DNA from: Pseudosulfitobacter pseudonitzschiae
GTDB lineage: Bacteria > Pseudomonadota > Alphaproteobacteria > Rhodobacterales > Rhodobacteraceae
Assembly (NCBI RefSeq): GCF_002222635.1
Contig: NZ_CP022415.1
Coordinates: 2,852,001-2,916,000, forward strand
Direction of reading: 5' to 3'
DNA length: 64,000 nt
Position numbers and translations under genes: made by a program
Notes under the pieces: generated by a model
The model's database searches: none
What the model was told of the DNA's origin: nothing
What the model saw: the letters and a program-made list of their open reading frames with translations, nothing else
Part shown: positions 26,224 to 36,156 of the stretch, one piece after another
Numbering within the stretch: position 1 is the stretch's first letter
Layout: every line of letters begins with the position of its first letter

Positions 26224-28125
26224 GTGCCACGCAACGATGACCAGAACAGGGCGCTGACCACCGCCGGGTTGAACCTGATCGCTCAGGCGCTGTCGATCTA
26301 TGACAACGACCTGCGGCTATCGGTCTGCAATGTGGCGTTCCAGCAGATGTTCAACCTGCCCGATATGTTGGTCAAACCGGGGGCCACGTTCGAAGACACA
26401 ATCCGTCACATTGCCACCCACGGCGAATACGGCCCAATCGACGACATCGAGGCCTTTGTGTCAGAGCGTGTCAGCACCGCCCGCGCGTTCGAGCCGCATT
26501 ATATGGAGCGCACCCGCGCCAACGGGCGCACCATATCGGTCGAAGGCGCGCCGCTGCCTCAGGGGGGCTGGGTCACAGTCTACACCGACATCACCCGCAC
26601 CAAGGATCAAGAGCACATGCTGCGCGCGCGCTCGGATGCGCTGTCGGATATGGTGCTGTCACGCTCGGAAGAACTGGCCGCGACCAACCGCCAGTTGTCC
26701 GCCACCGTCGCCGCTCTGGAAGAGGCCAAGCGCGAATTGACCGAAATGGAGGCCCGCACCCGTCTGGTCACCGAAATGATGCCAGCCCACATCGCCCACG
26801 TCGATGAAACCGGCCATTACACCTATACAAACCGCCGCCTGTCCAGCATCATCCCCGACCGGCCCCGCGACCTTATGGGCTTGCACATCTCTGACGCACT
26901 TGGCCCCGCGAACTACACCTTGATCGCACCGCACCTGCAATCCGCCTACGAAGGCCGCGCATCGGTGTTCGAATTTACAGACGCCCCCAGCGCCCGCCGC
27001 ATCCGCGCGGCATTCACCCCCGATACTGCGCAGGGTGCCTATATCCTATCGATGGACGTGACCGAAGAAACCCAAGCCCGTGTTGCCCTGCAACAAAACC
27101 GCAAACGGGCCTTGGCGGCACAGATGACATCCGGTCTGGCGCATGACTTTTCCAACCTTCTGACCATCATCCTCGGCCTGCAAAGCAAGCTCGAACGCAT
27201 GGATGGCCTGCCGGAAGACGCAGCGCCCCTGATCGAAGGCACGCGCGCCGCCGCCCGTCGTGGCGGCCACCTGCTGGACGGCATCGCCAACGCCACCGCC
27301 GCACGCGTCCTGCGCCCCGGTCCGGTCGAAGTGGCAGGTCTGCTGGCCGACGTGGCCACTCTGGCCTCGCCCACCTTGCCCGCTGGCCAGACCCTGCGCG
27401 TTGACTGCACCCTGCCCGCAGGGCCGCTGTTGCTGGACACCGGCATGGTTCAGGACAGCCTGCTGAACCTGATCCTGAACGCCCGCGACGCCTGTGGCGC
27501 AAAGGGAACCATCACTCTGACGGCTGCAGCGCTCGGGGACACTTGGGTGGAATTCACCGTTACCGACACCGGCCCCGGTTTTTCCGAAGAGGCCCTGCAC
27601 AAGGCGTGCGATCCGTTCTTTACCACCAAAGGCGGCGAAGGTTCGGGGCTGGGTCTGCCAATGGTCTATGACATGACGAAATCCGCTGGGGGCCACCTCG
27701 GCCTGAACAACACCCGCACCGGTGCCGAAGTACGTTTGCGTCTGCCGCTGAACCGCCCCGCACCGGTGACAGGCGGCATGGTCCTGCTGGTCGAAGACCG
27801 CGACGACCTGCGCGCGCTTTACCGCGATATGCTGATGGGGCTGGGCCATTCCGTAGTCGAGGCAGCCAGCGTCGACGAGGCCACCGCCCTTACCGCCGAT
27901 CTGCCCGACATCGGCCTGATCCTCAGCGATATCCGGCTGGGCGCAGCCTCGGGCATTGATCTGGCAGACCGCCTGAAAGACGCAGGCACACCGATCATCC
28001 TGATGACCTCGCTGCCGGTCAGCGATCCCACGCACCGCGCCGCCCTGAAACGCGCGCCGGTCCTACAAAAACCCTTTTCAGCGGACGACCTTGCCGCGCT
28101 TCTGATGCCACAGGCCGCCCAATGA
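26224..28125 (+). CDS. Hybrid sensor histidine kinase (PAS, HisKA, HATPase, receiver)
   Basis: The 633-aa protein begins with a PAS-7-type domain (about residues 15-130), a coiled coil (about 140-190), a second PAS (about 195-300), the phosphoacceptor region SGLAHDFSNLLTIILG with its His near residue 303, an ATP-binding domain (NLILNARDAC, DTGPGFSEEA, GEGSGLGLPMV) and a C-terminal receiver (LVEDRDD and LSDIRLGAASG, with a phosphorylatable Asp). It has no membrane segment, so it senses an internal signal. The GTG at 26224 has GGAGG 8 nt upstream. Its stop overlaps the next gene by ATGA. Confidence 0.9.
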   Translation: MPRNDDQNRALTTAGLNLIAQALSIYDNDLRLSVCNVAFQQMFNLPDMLVKPGATFEDTIRHIATHGEYGPIDDIEAFVSERVSTARAFEPHYMERTRANGRTISVEGAPLPQGGWVTVYTDITRTKDQEHMLRARSDALSDMVLSRSEELAATNRQLSATVAALEEAKRELTEMEARTRLVTEMMPAHIAHVDETGHYTYTNRRLSSIIPDRPRDLMGLHISDALGPANYTLIAPHLQSAYEGRASVFEFTDAPSARRIRAAFTPDTAQGAYILSMDVTEETQARVALQQNRKRALAAQMTSGLAHDFSNLLTIILGLQSKLERMDGLPEDAAPLIEGTRAAARRGGHLLDGIANATAARVLRPGPVEVAGLLADVATLASPTLPAGQTLRVDCTLPAGPLLLDTGMVQDSLLNLILNARDACGAKGTITLTAAALGDTWVEFTVTDTGPGFSEEALHKACDPFFTTKGGEGSGLGLPMVYDMTKSAGGHLGLNNTRTGAEVRLRLPLNRPAPVTGGMVLLVEDRDDLRALYRDMLMGLGHSVVEAASVDEATALTADLPDIGLILSDIRLGAASGIDLADRLKDAGTPIILMTSLPVSDPTHRAALKRAPVLQKPFSADDLAALLMPQAAQ

Positions 28126-28832
28126 GCAAACCCGACAGCCCCCTTGTAACAATCCTTGACGACGAACCGGCCATTCGCACCATGCTGGCCGACGCGCTGG
28201 AAGAGGCCGGATTTCGCACCCTCAGCTTTGCCCGCGCCTCGGCCTTCGAGGCAGCGCTGAAAACCCACCAGCCCGATGTCTGTCTGGTCGATCTGGGCCT
28301 GCCCGACACCGACGGGCTGACCATTGTGCACCGGCTGGCCCTGGAACAGGGGGCCACGGTCATCATCATCTCGGGCCGCGCGCAGGTGCAGGACAAGGTG
28401 ACGGGGCTGGAACTGGGCGCCGACGATTATATCATCAAACCGTTCGATCCCGCCGAAGTCGTGGCCCGCGTCCGCGCCCGCCTGCGATCCACCCAGCAAC
28501 CCGTGCACAGTGGCAACACCGCCAGATTCCAGGGTTGGACCGCCTACTTTGACCGCTACGTCCTGACCGACGACGCGGGTTCGGAAACCCCCTTTTCCCA
28601 CGCCGAAGGCGAAGTGCTGCGCCTGTTCCTGTCCAGCCCGCGCCGCCTGATCTCGCGCGCGCAGATGCAGGAGTCGCTGGGCGGCGGTGCGGGCGAGAGC
28701 TTTGACCGCGCGATGGATGTGCGCATCTCGCGGCTGCGCACAAAACTGCGCGAAGATCCAAAAAACCCGCAATTGATCAAGACAATCTACGGCGCAGGTT
28801 ATATCTTTCTCGGAGACGTCCACTGGAGCTGA
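28122..28832 (+). CDS. OmpR-family response regulator
   Basis: The 236-aa protein has a receiver domain (LDDEPAIR acidic pocket, DLGLPDTDG with the phosphoacceptor Asp near residue 57, KPFDP Lys near 107) and a winged-helix DNA-binding domain (about 140-230, ending TIYGAGYIF). It overlaps the hybrid kinase gene by 4 bases and is its evident partner. Target genes are unknown; the divergent NicO/DUF1007 operon is a candidate by position only. Confidence 0.92.
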   Translation: MSKPDSPLVTILDDEPAIRTMLADALEEAGFRTLSFARASAFEAALKTHQPDVCLVDLGLPDTDGLTIVHRLALEQGATVIIISGRAQVQDKVTGLELGADDYIIKPFDPAEVVARVRARLRSTQQPVHSGNTARFQGWTAYFDRYVLTDDAGSETPFSHAEGEVLRLFLSSPRRLISRAQMQESLGGGAGESFDRAMDVRISRLRTKLREDPKNPQLIKTIYGAGYIFLGDVHWS

Positions 28833-28834
28833 CG

Positions 28835-29095
28835 ATGCTGCAAGCCCTTCTTTACCGCACCGGCAAAGCCCGCCCGCTGTTCTACCGCGTCGAGATTTCG
28901 CGCAACCTGTTCGAAGAGGCATCGGTCACTCGTGAATGGGGCGCCGTGGGTGGCACCCCGCGCACGATCACCTCTTGCCACACCGACCTGCGCGCCGCGT
29001 CCCGCGCGGCAGACACGCACCGCCAACGCGCTCTGGACCGCGGATATATACGTGACGCCTCCCATCTTCATCTTGCCAGAACAACTCCGGGGTGA
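28835..29095 (+). CDS. WGR-domain protein
   Basis: The 86-aa protein is a stand-alone WGR domain: YRVEISRNLFEEASVTREWGAVG (about residues 17-39) contains the namesake Trp-Gly pair, followed by RRGY-like ALDRGY near 70. WGR domains bind nucleic acid or act as interaction modules. It begins 2 nt after the response regulator stop and is probably in that operon. Its last nine or so residues (LHLARTTPG) are encoded by intergenic repeat copy B, so the stop codon is supplied by the repeat. Confidence 0.78.
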   Translation: MLQALLYRTGKARPLFYRVEISRNLFEEASVTREWGAVGGTPRTITSCHTDLRAASRAADTHRQRALDRGYIRDASHLHLARTTPG

Positions 29096-29122
29096 GCCCG
29101 CAAGGGCGAGGGGCAGCGCCCC
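29066..29122. repeat. 57-bp roseobacter intergenic repeat, copy B
   Basis: It has the same opening CTTCATCTTGCCAGAA and AACTCCGGGG, then two hairpins (GAGCCCGC region and GGGGC/GCCCC at 29110-29122). It overlaps the end of the WGR gene and abuts the stop codon of the convergent M20 hydrolase at 29123. Confidence 0.8.
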
Positions 29123-30307
29123 TTACCCCGCCAGCACCTGATCAACCGCGCGCGCCATCACGCGCAGACCCGTCACCAGATCCTCTTCGGCGGTGTCTTC
29201 CTCGAACGCATGGCTGATCCCGCCAATCGACGGCACGAACAGCATCGCCACCGGCATCAGCTTTGACACGTTGGTAGCATCATGCAGCGCGCCCGAAGGC
29301 ATTTTGCGCCACTTCCCCGGTGCCTCCGCCTCGGCTGCCGTCTCCAGCGCACTGCGCAGGCCGTCGTCCATCTGCACCGGCTCCAACCCCAGCATCGGGC
29401 CAAAGTCCAGCTTCATATTGCGCTCTTGCGCAATCTCGGCGGCCAGTTCGCGGATGATCGTTTCCATCCGCAGCAGCCGGTCGCCGTCCCCGTCGCGCCA
29501 CTGCATCGAAAACCGCACCTGTCCGGGCACAATCGACGATGCATTTGGCGACAGGGACACATGGCCAATGGTCCAGACCGTGCTGGGCGTCACCACATTG
29601 CGCAAGCGGTCGTTCAGCGCGGTGTTGAACGCGCTCAGCGCTTGAAACGCATCCTGCCGCAGATGCATCGGCGTGGTGCCCGCATGGTTTTGCTGGCCGG
29701 TCAGGGTCACCGCCATGTCGCGGATGCCGACGATCTGGCTCACCACGCCGATCTGCTCGGCGTTGGCCTCCAGGTACGGACCCTGTTCGATGTGCATCTC
29801 GATAAATCCGGTAAACTGCGCCGAATCGACGTCGCCGGTGACCATGCCCGCCACCGCCTGCCGCGCATCCGCCAAGGACACGCCTGAATGGTCCAGTAGC
29901 CCATCCGCCGTGTCCAGCGCCAGATTGCCCGACCAAACCGCACTGCCCGTGGTCACGCCAAAGCGGCCCTCTTCGTCCTGAAACGACACCACGGACACGC
30001 CGCCGCCTGCCGCCCGCGCGATCTCAAGCGCCGCGATCACGCCCAACGCACCGTCCAGCCAGCCGCCCGTGGGCTGGCTGTCGCTATGCGATCCCAACAA
30101 CAGCGACGGCCCCTCCGCCAGACCGAACAGATTGCCCATCGCGTCCATTTCGACCCGCAATCCGGCATCGCGCATCTGATCGGCCAGCCAATCCCGCGCC
30201 GCCACGTCGGGTTCGGAATAGGCGGGCCGCACCACGCCCACTCCCTGCGCGCCAAAGCTGCGCAGCATGTGCAAATCCTTCAGAAACCGTTGTCCATCTA
30301 CCTGCAT
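29123..30307 (-). CDS. M20-family Zn-dependent amidohydrolase (allantoate / N-carbamoyl amino acid hydrolase type)
   Basis: The 394-aa protein has the family metal motifs [15 protein letters not shown] (about residues 70-84), FQDEEGRFG (about 103-111), EMHIEQGP (about 172-179) and a C-terminal [11 protein letters not shown]. Such enzymes hydrolyse allantoate, N-carbamoyl-L-amino acids or ureidoglycolate. The allantoin cluster at 52-57 kb lacks an allantoate amidohydrolase, so this gene could supply it, but sequence alone does not fix the substrate. The ATG at 30307 has GAGGGGCGAAG upstream; the frame extending to 30718 is antisense to the next gene. Confidence 0.85.
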   Translation of the reverse strand: MQVDGQRFLKDLHMLRSFGAQGVGVVRPAYSEPDVAARDWLADQMRDAGLRVEMDAMGNLFGLAEGPSLLLGSHSDSQPTGGWLDGALGVIAALEIARAAGGGVSVVSFQDEEGRFGVTTGSAVWSGNLALDTADGLLDHSGVSLADARQAVAGMVTGDVDSAQFTGFIEMHIEQGPYLEANAEQIGVVSQIVGIRDMAVTLTGQQNHAGTTPMHLRQDAFQALSAFNTALNDRLRNVVTPSTVWTIGHVSLSPNASSIVPGQVRFSMQWRDGDGDRLLRMETIIRELAAEIAQERNMKLDFGPMLGLEPVQMDDGLRSALETAAEAEAPGKWRKMPSGALHDATNVSKLMPVAMLFVPSIGGISHAFEEDTAEEDLVTGLRVMARAVDQVLAG

Positions 30308-30386
30308 CTTCGCCCCTCGCGGTTGACCACCGCTCTGCCTCAAGAAATAACGTGGGCAACATGCCCCGCGACAAGGTACAAAGTCC

Positions 30387-32090
30387 ATGACCCAGCCCAT
30401 CATCGGTATCGATCTTGGCACCACAAACTCGCTGATTGCCGTGTTCGAAGACGGTGCGCCGCGCCTGTTGGTCAATGCGCTGGGGCATAGGCTGACGCCT
30501 TCGGTGGTGTCCATCGATGGTGACAATGTACTGGTAGGTGAGGCCGCACGCGACCGCCAGACCACCCACCCCAAAGACACCGCCGCTGCGTTCAAACGCG
30601 CGATGGGCACCAAAACCACCTTTCGTCTGGGCCGCAAGACCCTGCGTGCCGAGGAACTGTCGGCGCTGGTGCTGCGCAAACTCAAAGACGACGCCGAAGC
30701 GGCTCTGGGCCAGACCATCCGCGATGTGATCGTTTCTGTCCCTGCCTATTTCAATCAGGGTCAGCGTCAGGCCACGATGGCTGCCTGCGCGATGGCCGAC
30801 CTGAACGCGGTGCGGCTGGTCAATGAACCCACAGCGGCGGCACTGGCCTATGGATTGCAGGACCGCGACGGCGAAAGCCAGTTTCTGGTCTTCGATCTGG
30901 GCGGCGGCACCTTCGATGTCACCGTGCTGGAACATTTCGACGGAGTGATGGAGGTAAAGGCTTCGTCCGGTGATGCCTTTCTGGGCGGCGATGATTTTTC
31001 CGAAGCATTGGCCAAGGCGATGGCCGACAAGACCGGCACACCATGGGCCAAACTGGGTAAGGACACGCAGCAGCAATTGCGACTTCAGGCAGACGTGGCC
31101 AAGCGACACCTGAGCGGCAAGGACAACTTTGCGGCCAAGCTGAAGCTTGACGGCGCACACCACACCATCACCCTGACCCGCGACGACTTCGAACAGGCCG
31201 CAGCCCCGCTGATCAAGCGCCTGCACCGCCCGATTGAACGGTGCTTTTATGACACCGGCCTTGATACCGACGCGCTGGACCGCGTTATTCTGGTCGGCGG
31301 GGCCACCCGAATGCCCATGATCCGCCAGATGGTCGCGCGCCAGTTCAGACGGCTGCCCGAAATGTCGATCGATCCCGATCACGCGGTGGCACTGGGCGCC
31401 GCCGTGCAGGCCGCGCTGGTGGCCGAAGACCGTGCACTGGATGATGTGGTGATGACCGACGTATCGCCCTTTTCAGTGGGTATCGAAACTGCAACCAAGC
31501 TGAAAAACGGCACGGTGATCGGCGGTTTTTTCCAACCCATCATCGAACGCAACACGCCGCTGCCCGCATCGCGCGAACGCAGTTTTTCCACGATGGATGA
31601 CAACCAGACCAAACTGCGCATCGACGTCTATCAGGGTGAGGCCCCCAAAGTCAGCGACAACGTACATCTGGGCCAGTTCCATCTGGACGTGCCCAAGGGC
31701 AAAGCCGGTCACGAGGGCCTGTTCGTGCGCATCACCTATGACCCTTCGGGTTTGATCGACGTCGAGGCCACTTCGGTTACGACCGGCAAAAAGGCGGGCG
31801 TGGTGATCCGCGACAACGTATCGAACCTGACCGAAGCCGACATCGCCAAGCGGTTGAAACAGATGCAATCGTTCAAATTGCACCCGCGCGAAGACGAGGA
31901 AAACACCGCCTTTCTGGCCCGTATCCGACGGCTGTACGAGATGGCAACAGGTGATGACCGACACCTGTTGCAAGGTATGTTAATGAATTTCGAAGGCGCA
32001 TTGGAGGGACAAGACCCCGCCGAAATCTCGCGGATGCGCGGCGACATGGGCGAAACGCTGGACCGGATCGACGATTATTATGTCTCCTAG
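30387..32090 (+). CDS. HscC-type Hsp70 chaperone
   Basis: The 567-aa Hsp70 has the ATPase signature GIDLGTTNS (residues 7-15), [13 protein letters not shown] (about 170-182) and [10 protein letters not shown] (about 300-310). The protein is shorter than DnaK (about 640) because its C-terminal lid is reduced, which is typical of HscC. HscC in E. coli works with the J proteins DjlB/DjlC, and here the next gene encodes a J-like membrane protein, overlapping it by 11 bases. It is distinct from the housekeeping DnaK, which is not in this window. Confidence 0.88.
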   Translation: MTQPIIGIDLGTTNSLIAVFEDGAPRLLVNALGHRLTPSVVSIDGDNVLVGEAARDRQTTHPKDTAAAFKRAMGTKTTFRLGRKTLRAEELSALVLRKLKDDAEAALGQTIRDVIVSVPAYFNQGQRQATMAACAMADLNAVRLVNEPTAAALAYGLQDRDGESQFLVFDLGGGTFDVTVLEHFDGVMEVKASSGDAFLGGDDFSEALAKAMADKTGTPWAKLGKDTQQQLRLQADVAKRHLSGKDNFAAKLKLDGAHHTITLTRDDFEQAAAPLIKRLHRPIERCFYDTGLDTDALDRVILVGGATRMPMIRQMVARQFRRLPEMSIDPDHAVALGAAVQAALVAEDRALDDVVMTDVSPFSVGIETATKLKNGTVIGGFFQPIIERNTPLPASRERSFSTMDDNQTKLRIDVYQGEAPKVSDNVHLGQFHLDVPKGKAGHEGLFVRITYDPSGLIDVEATSVTTGKKAGVVIRDNVSNLTEADIAKRLKQMQSFKLHPREDEENTAFLARIRRLYEMATGDDRHLLQGMLMNFEGALEGQDPAEISRMRGDMGETLDRIDDYYVS

Positions 32091-33252
32091 CTGGCCGTGG
32101 TCCGAACTGGGCCTGGAACAACAAGTGACCGAACGTGAGGTCAAACGCGCCTATGCCACGCGGCTAAAACAGATCGACCGCAATGACCCAGCCGTCTTTG
32201 GCGCACTGCGCGATGCCTTTGCGGCGGCCAAGAACGGAGCGCTCAGGGACAAGACACCAGCCAAACGCCCCCGCATGAAAGATATTGTGGAAAGGCGCAC
32301 CGGTCTGGATGATGCGCAGCCCATACCGCTCTGCGAACCTGTCAGACCCGCGCACGATCCCTCCGGGACAGGCACCGATGACACTTCGGACATCGAACCT
32401 CCAACCCGAATTATTAAGGCCCCCGCACCGGCGACACCGGACCAGACTGAATATGCAGAAGAGCTGTTCGCCGACATTCCGTCCAAACCGGCACCCAAAA
32501 CCGCTGCTCCGCCCCCGTGGGGCATCGGCATTGGCAAACTCGACATCTTGGCGCAAGAGGATCTGGCCGAAGCACTCTCGATATTCCAAACAAAGTTCGA
32601 CGAGGCGCTACGCCCGTGGCCATGGCACACAAAGATGCTGGATGCGCTGTTGTCGTTGAACATAGCCCACGATCTGACCCTGCGCCGTGCTTTAGAGGTA
32701 CAGATATACGACAATCTTGTACATCAACTGGGTGACCCCGAGCTTGGCTATCCCAGCGAAATGGCCAGCGTGATCGAAACGCATTTTCTGTGGGCCACGG
32801 ACGGCGTTGGTTTCCACAAACGCATGGGACGGCGGCCGAATGCACAGCTGGTGATTTATGGCCATACTCGGTCTGTGCCGCAATCGCTCAGGCCCGCCGC
32901 CCCGCAACCGGCAAAAAGCGCCGCCTCGTACTTTGTCCACAAAGCCGGAATTTTCACCGTGCTTTATATGATCTCACTGGGCGGCCAAAGCTTTGACGGC
33001 CCCGACGAAGTGTTTATTCAACTGGTTGCGCTTGCAATATTCTTTTTGGTCATGCGCTGGTTGACCGGATTGGGCACCGCCATTGTCGTCAGCATTGTCA
33101 GACTGGACAGACTTGTTATGCGGGCCGCAAACTGGGCGTTTCCCGAAACAGCACACAGGCTGGCAACGGATGCAGGTTTTCGCAAACTGGGCACCTTCGC
33201 TCTGACAGCTGTATTTATCGCGATCTTTTTCATCACTGAAAAATACAGCTAA
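32080..33252 (+). CDS. Membrane protein with N-terminal J-like domain, HscC partner
   Basis: The 390-aa protein starts WPWSELGLEQQVTEREVKRAYATRL, helices I-II of a J domain, then continues DRNDPAVFGALRDAFAAA. The HPD tripeptide needed for Hsp70 activation is not present; the equivalent place reads RNDP, as in DjlB/DjlC-like proteins. A Pro-rich linker (about residues 70-140) precedes a soluble middle domain and about three membrane spans (about 290-310, 315-345, 370-385). Overlap with the Hsp70 gene strongly suggests a working pair, but without HPD the mode of stimulation is uncertain. Confidence 0.75.
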   Translation: MSPSWPWSELGLEQQVTEREVKRAYATRLKQIDRNDPAVFGALRDAFAAAKNGALRDKTPAKRPRMKDIVERRTGLDDAQPIPLCEPVRPAHDPSGTGTDDTSDIEPPTRIIKAPAPATPDQTEYAEELFADIPSKPAPKTAAPPPWGIGIGKLDILAQEDLAEALSIFQTKFDEALRPWPWHTKMLDALLSLNIAHDLTLRRALEVQIYDNLVHQLGDPELGYPSEMASVIETHFLWATDGVGFHKRMGRRPNAQLVIYGHTRSVPQSLRPAAPQPAKSAASYFVHKAGIFTVLYMISLGGQSFDGPDEVFIQLVALAIFFLVMRWLTGLGTAIVVSIVRLDRLVMRAANWAFPETAHRLATDAGFRKLGTFALTAVFIAIFFITEKYS

Positions 33253-33267
33253 CCACGCCGCAGCCGC

Positions 33268-36036
33268 CTATTCAGCGGCTACGGTGTTATCCTGCGCAGC
33301 TTCGACCCGCACCGCCGAGAATTTGAACTCGGGGATTTTACCAAAGGGGTCAATCGCCGGATTGGTCAGGATGTTCGCCGCCGCCTCGACGTAGGCAAAG
33401 GGCAGGAATACCATATCGGGGGCAACCGAGCGGTCTTCGCGGGCCATCACCGTGATACTGCCCCGCTTGGTGGTCAGCCGCACATGCCCGCCTGCCGCGA
33501 CGCCCAGTTTGCGCAGGGTGGACGGATGCAGCGAACAGTTCGCTTCGGGTTCCAGCCCGTCCAGAACCGAGGCGCGGCGGGTCATCGATCCTGTGTGCCA
33601 ATGCTCAAGCTGGCGGCCTGTTGTCAGGATCATCGGATACTCTGCATCAGGCACATCATCGGGGGCGATCACCGCCGCAGGGGTGAATTTAGCGCGGCCG
33701 TCCTTGCGCGGGAAACCCTCGCCAAAGACAATCGCCTGCCCGGGGTCTTCGGGCGAAAGCGACGGATAGGTCACCGCGTTCTGCGTCTCAAGCCGGTCCC
33801 ATGTGATGTTGTTGAACGACGGCATGTTCAGCTTCATTTCGGCAAAAACCTCGGCCGGTCCGGTATAGGTCCAGCCCAACCCCAACCGCTTGGCCAGTTC
33901 CACCTCGATCCACCAGTCTTCTTTCGCTTCACCCGGAGGCGCGACCGCAGCGCGGCCCATCTGGACCTGTCGGTTGGTGTTGGTCACTGTGCCGGATTTC
34001 TCGGCAAAGGCGGATGCGGGAAGGATCACATCGGCGTAATTGGCGGTTTCGGTGATAAAAATGTCCTGCACCACCAGATGGTCAAGCTTGGTCAGCGCGT
34101 CGCGGGCGTGTTCGACATCAGGGTCGGACATTGCGGGGTTTTCACCCAGCACATACATCGCCTTGATGTCGCCGTCGTGGACCGCGTCCATGATCTCGGT
34201 CACGGTCAGGCCCTTCTGGCCGGAAAAGTCCTCGGTGCCCCAGACCTCGGTGAACGCGCGGCGCACGCCTTCGTCGGTCACGTCTTGATAATCGGGCAGA
34301 AACATCGGGATCAGCCCCGCATCCGACGCACCCTGCACGTTGTTCTGTCCGCGCAGCGGGTGCAGACCGGTTCCGGGCCGTCCCACCTGTCCGGTCATCA
34401 GCGCCAGTGAGATCAGACAGCGACTGTTGTCGGTGCCGTGAATGTGTTGCGACACCCCCATGCCCCAGAATATCATCGCCGCTTTGGCTCCGGCAAAGGT
34501 GCGGGCGACATCGCGCAGTACCTCGGCGTCGATACCGCACATCGGGGCCATTTTCTCGGGGCTGAAATCCTTCAGGTGGGCCTTTTCGGCCTCCCAATTC
34601 TCGGTGTAGGCGTCAATGTACTGCCGGTCATAGAGCTTTTCCTCGACAATCGTGTGCATGATCGCGTTCAGCATCGAAACATCCGCACCGGGGCGGAATT
34701 GCAGCATATGGCTGGAAAAACGTTTCAACGCCTGCCCGCGCGGGTCCATCACGATCAGCTTGCCGCCGCGTTTGGTGAACTGTTTGAAATAGGTCGCCGC
34801 AACAGGATGGTTTTCAATCGGGTTGGCGCCGATCACGATGGCCACGTCGGCGTTTTCAATCTCGTTAAAGGTGGCCGTAACAGCAGCCGAACCGACGTTC
34901 TCCATCAAAGCCGCCACAGACGACGCATGGCACAGCCGCGTGCAGTGATCGACGTTGTTGTGGCCAAAGCCCTGACGGATCATTTTCTGAAACAGATAGG
35001 CCTCTTCGTTGGTACATTTTGCGCTGCCAAAGCCTGCCACTTCGCGGCCCCGCCCCTTTAAACCACGGGCCGCGAAATCCAGTGCTTCGTCCCACGACGC
35101 CTCGCGGAAATGGGTTTGCCAGTTGGCGGGGTCGACGTTCAAACCCTTGGCAGGCGCGTCATCGCGACGGATCAGCGGCTTGGTCAGGCGGTGATCGTGG
35201 TGGATATAGTCGAAGCCAAAGCGCCCCTTGACGCACAGGCGGCCTTCGTTTGCGGGGCCGTTGATGCCGTCAACGTATTTGACCTTGCCGTCCTTGACCT
35301 TCAGGCTGATCTGGCAGCCGACACCGCAGAAGGGGCAGATGCTTTCGACCTCGGAATCGTAATCCGCGCTGTCACCCACCTGATCGCTATCCACAACCGT
35401 TGCAGGCATCAGCGCACCAGTGGGGCAGGCCTGTACACATTCGCCGCACGCGACGCAGGTGCTGTCACCCATCGGGTCAGCCATATCGAAGACCGGATAG
35501 GTGTCATGCCCGCGTCCCGCCATACCGATCACATCGTTCACCTGCACTTCGCGGCAGGCGCGCACGCAAAGCCCGCATTGAATGCAGGCATCAAGGTTCA
35601 CGCGCATCGCAACGTGGCTGTCGTCCAATAGCGGAATACGGCCCTCTTCCAGCTTGGGAAACCGGCTGTGGGTCACGCCGTTCAGCGCGGCCATGTCCCA
35701 CAGGTGGGCGGATTTATCGTGGGCCACATCTTGCGCGGGCTGGTCGGTGACCAGCATTTCGACAACCATCTTGCGGGCGGTTTCGGCGCGGGCGGAATTG
35801 GTGGTGACAACCATGCCTTCACTGGGTTCGCGGATGCAGGACGCGGCCAAGACCCTTTCGCCTTCGATTTCGACCATGCAGGCGCGGCAGTTACCGTCAG
35901 GGCGATATCCGGGAGCCGGTTTGTGGCACAGATGCGGGATGACCAGTCCGCGGCCATTGGCCACTTCCCAGATGGTCAGACCGGCCTCGGCCTCGACCTC
36001 TTGACCGTCCAACACAAACTTAACGACGTCCGACAT
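33268..36036 (-). CDS. Formate dehydrogenase alpha subunit (molybdopterin, Cys type)
   Basis: The 922-aa protein has an N-terminal [2Fe-2S] ferredoxin-like domain (CHKPAPGYRPDGNCRAC), a His/Cys cluster region, two [4Fe-4S] ferredoxin sites (CIQCGLCVRAC and CVACGECVQAC), a CPFCGVGC site, and a molybdopterin oxidoreductase domain. The catalytic residue lies in CTRLCHAS and is Cys, not selenocysteine. This layout matches the NAD-linked FdhA/FdsA type. The partner subunits (diaphorase, FdsC/FdhD maturation) are not adjacent, so it is an orphan here. Start ATG 36036; a GTG three bases upstream is also possible with GGGAGG. Confidence 0.93.
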   Translation of the reverse strand: MSDVVKFVLDGQEVEAEAGLTIWEVANGRGLVIPHLCHKPAPGYRPDGNCRACMVEIEGERVLAASCIREPSEGMVVTTNSARAETARKMVVEMLVTDQPAQDVAHDKSAHLWDMAALNGVTHSRFPKLEEGRIPLLDDSHVAMRVNLDACIQCGLCVRACREVQVNDVIGMAGRGHDTYPVFDMADPMGDSTCVACGECVQACPTGALMPATVVDSDQVGDSADYDSEVESICPFCGVGCQISLKVKDGKVKYVDGINGPANEGRLCVKGRFGFDYIHHDHRLTKPLIRRDDAPAKGLNVDPANWQTHFREASWDEALDFAARGLKGRGREVAGFGSAKCTNEEAYLFQKMIRQGFGHNNVDHCTRLCHASSVAALMENVGSAAVTATFNEIENADVAIVIGANPIENHPVAATYFKQFTKRGGKLIVMDPRGQALKRFSSHMLQFRPGADVSMLNAIMHTIVEEKLYDRQYIDAYTENWEAEKAHLKDFSPEKMAPMCGIDAEVLRDVARTFAGAKAAMIFWGMGVSQHIHGTDNSRCLISLALMTGQVGRPGTGLHPLRGQNNVQGASDAGLIPMFLPDYQDVTDEGVRRAFTEVWGTEDFSGQKGLTVTEIMDAVHDGDIKAMYVLGENPAMSDPDVEHARDALTKLDHLVVQDIFITETANYADVILPASAFAEKSGTVTNTNRQVQMGRAAVAPPGEAKEDWWIEVELAKRLGLGWTYTGPAEVFAEMKLNMPSFNNITWDRLETQNAVTYPSLSPEDPGQAIVFGEGFPRKDGRAKFTPAAVIAPDDVPDAEYPMILTTGRQLEHWHTGSMTRRASVLDGLEPEANCSLHPSTLRKLGVAAGGHVRLTTKRGSITVMAREDRSVAPDMVFLPFAYVEAAANILTNPAIDPFGKIPEFKFSAVRVEAAQDNTVAAE

Positions 36037-36156
36037 CACTCTTGCCTCCCAAAACGTTCCCCCCTTCTATCAAGGCGAGGACGCATGCGGGACTCCCATT
36101 CCCGACGCCCGAACCCGAATTTGCGCCACTGTCGTTTCCGATAGAGGTCGCTTGGT

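Noticed and set aside
33268-36036. Selenocysteine insertion in the formate dehydrogenase
   Set aside because: There is no in-frame TGA; the catalytic position reads Cys in CTRLCHAS.
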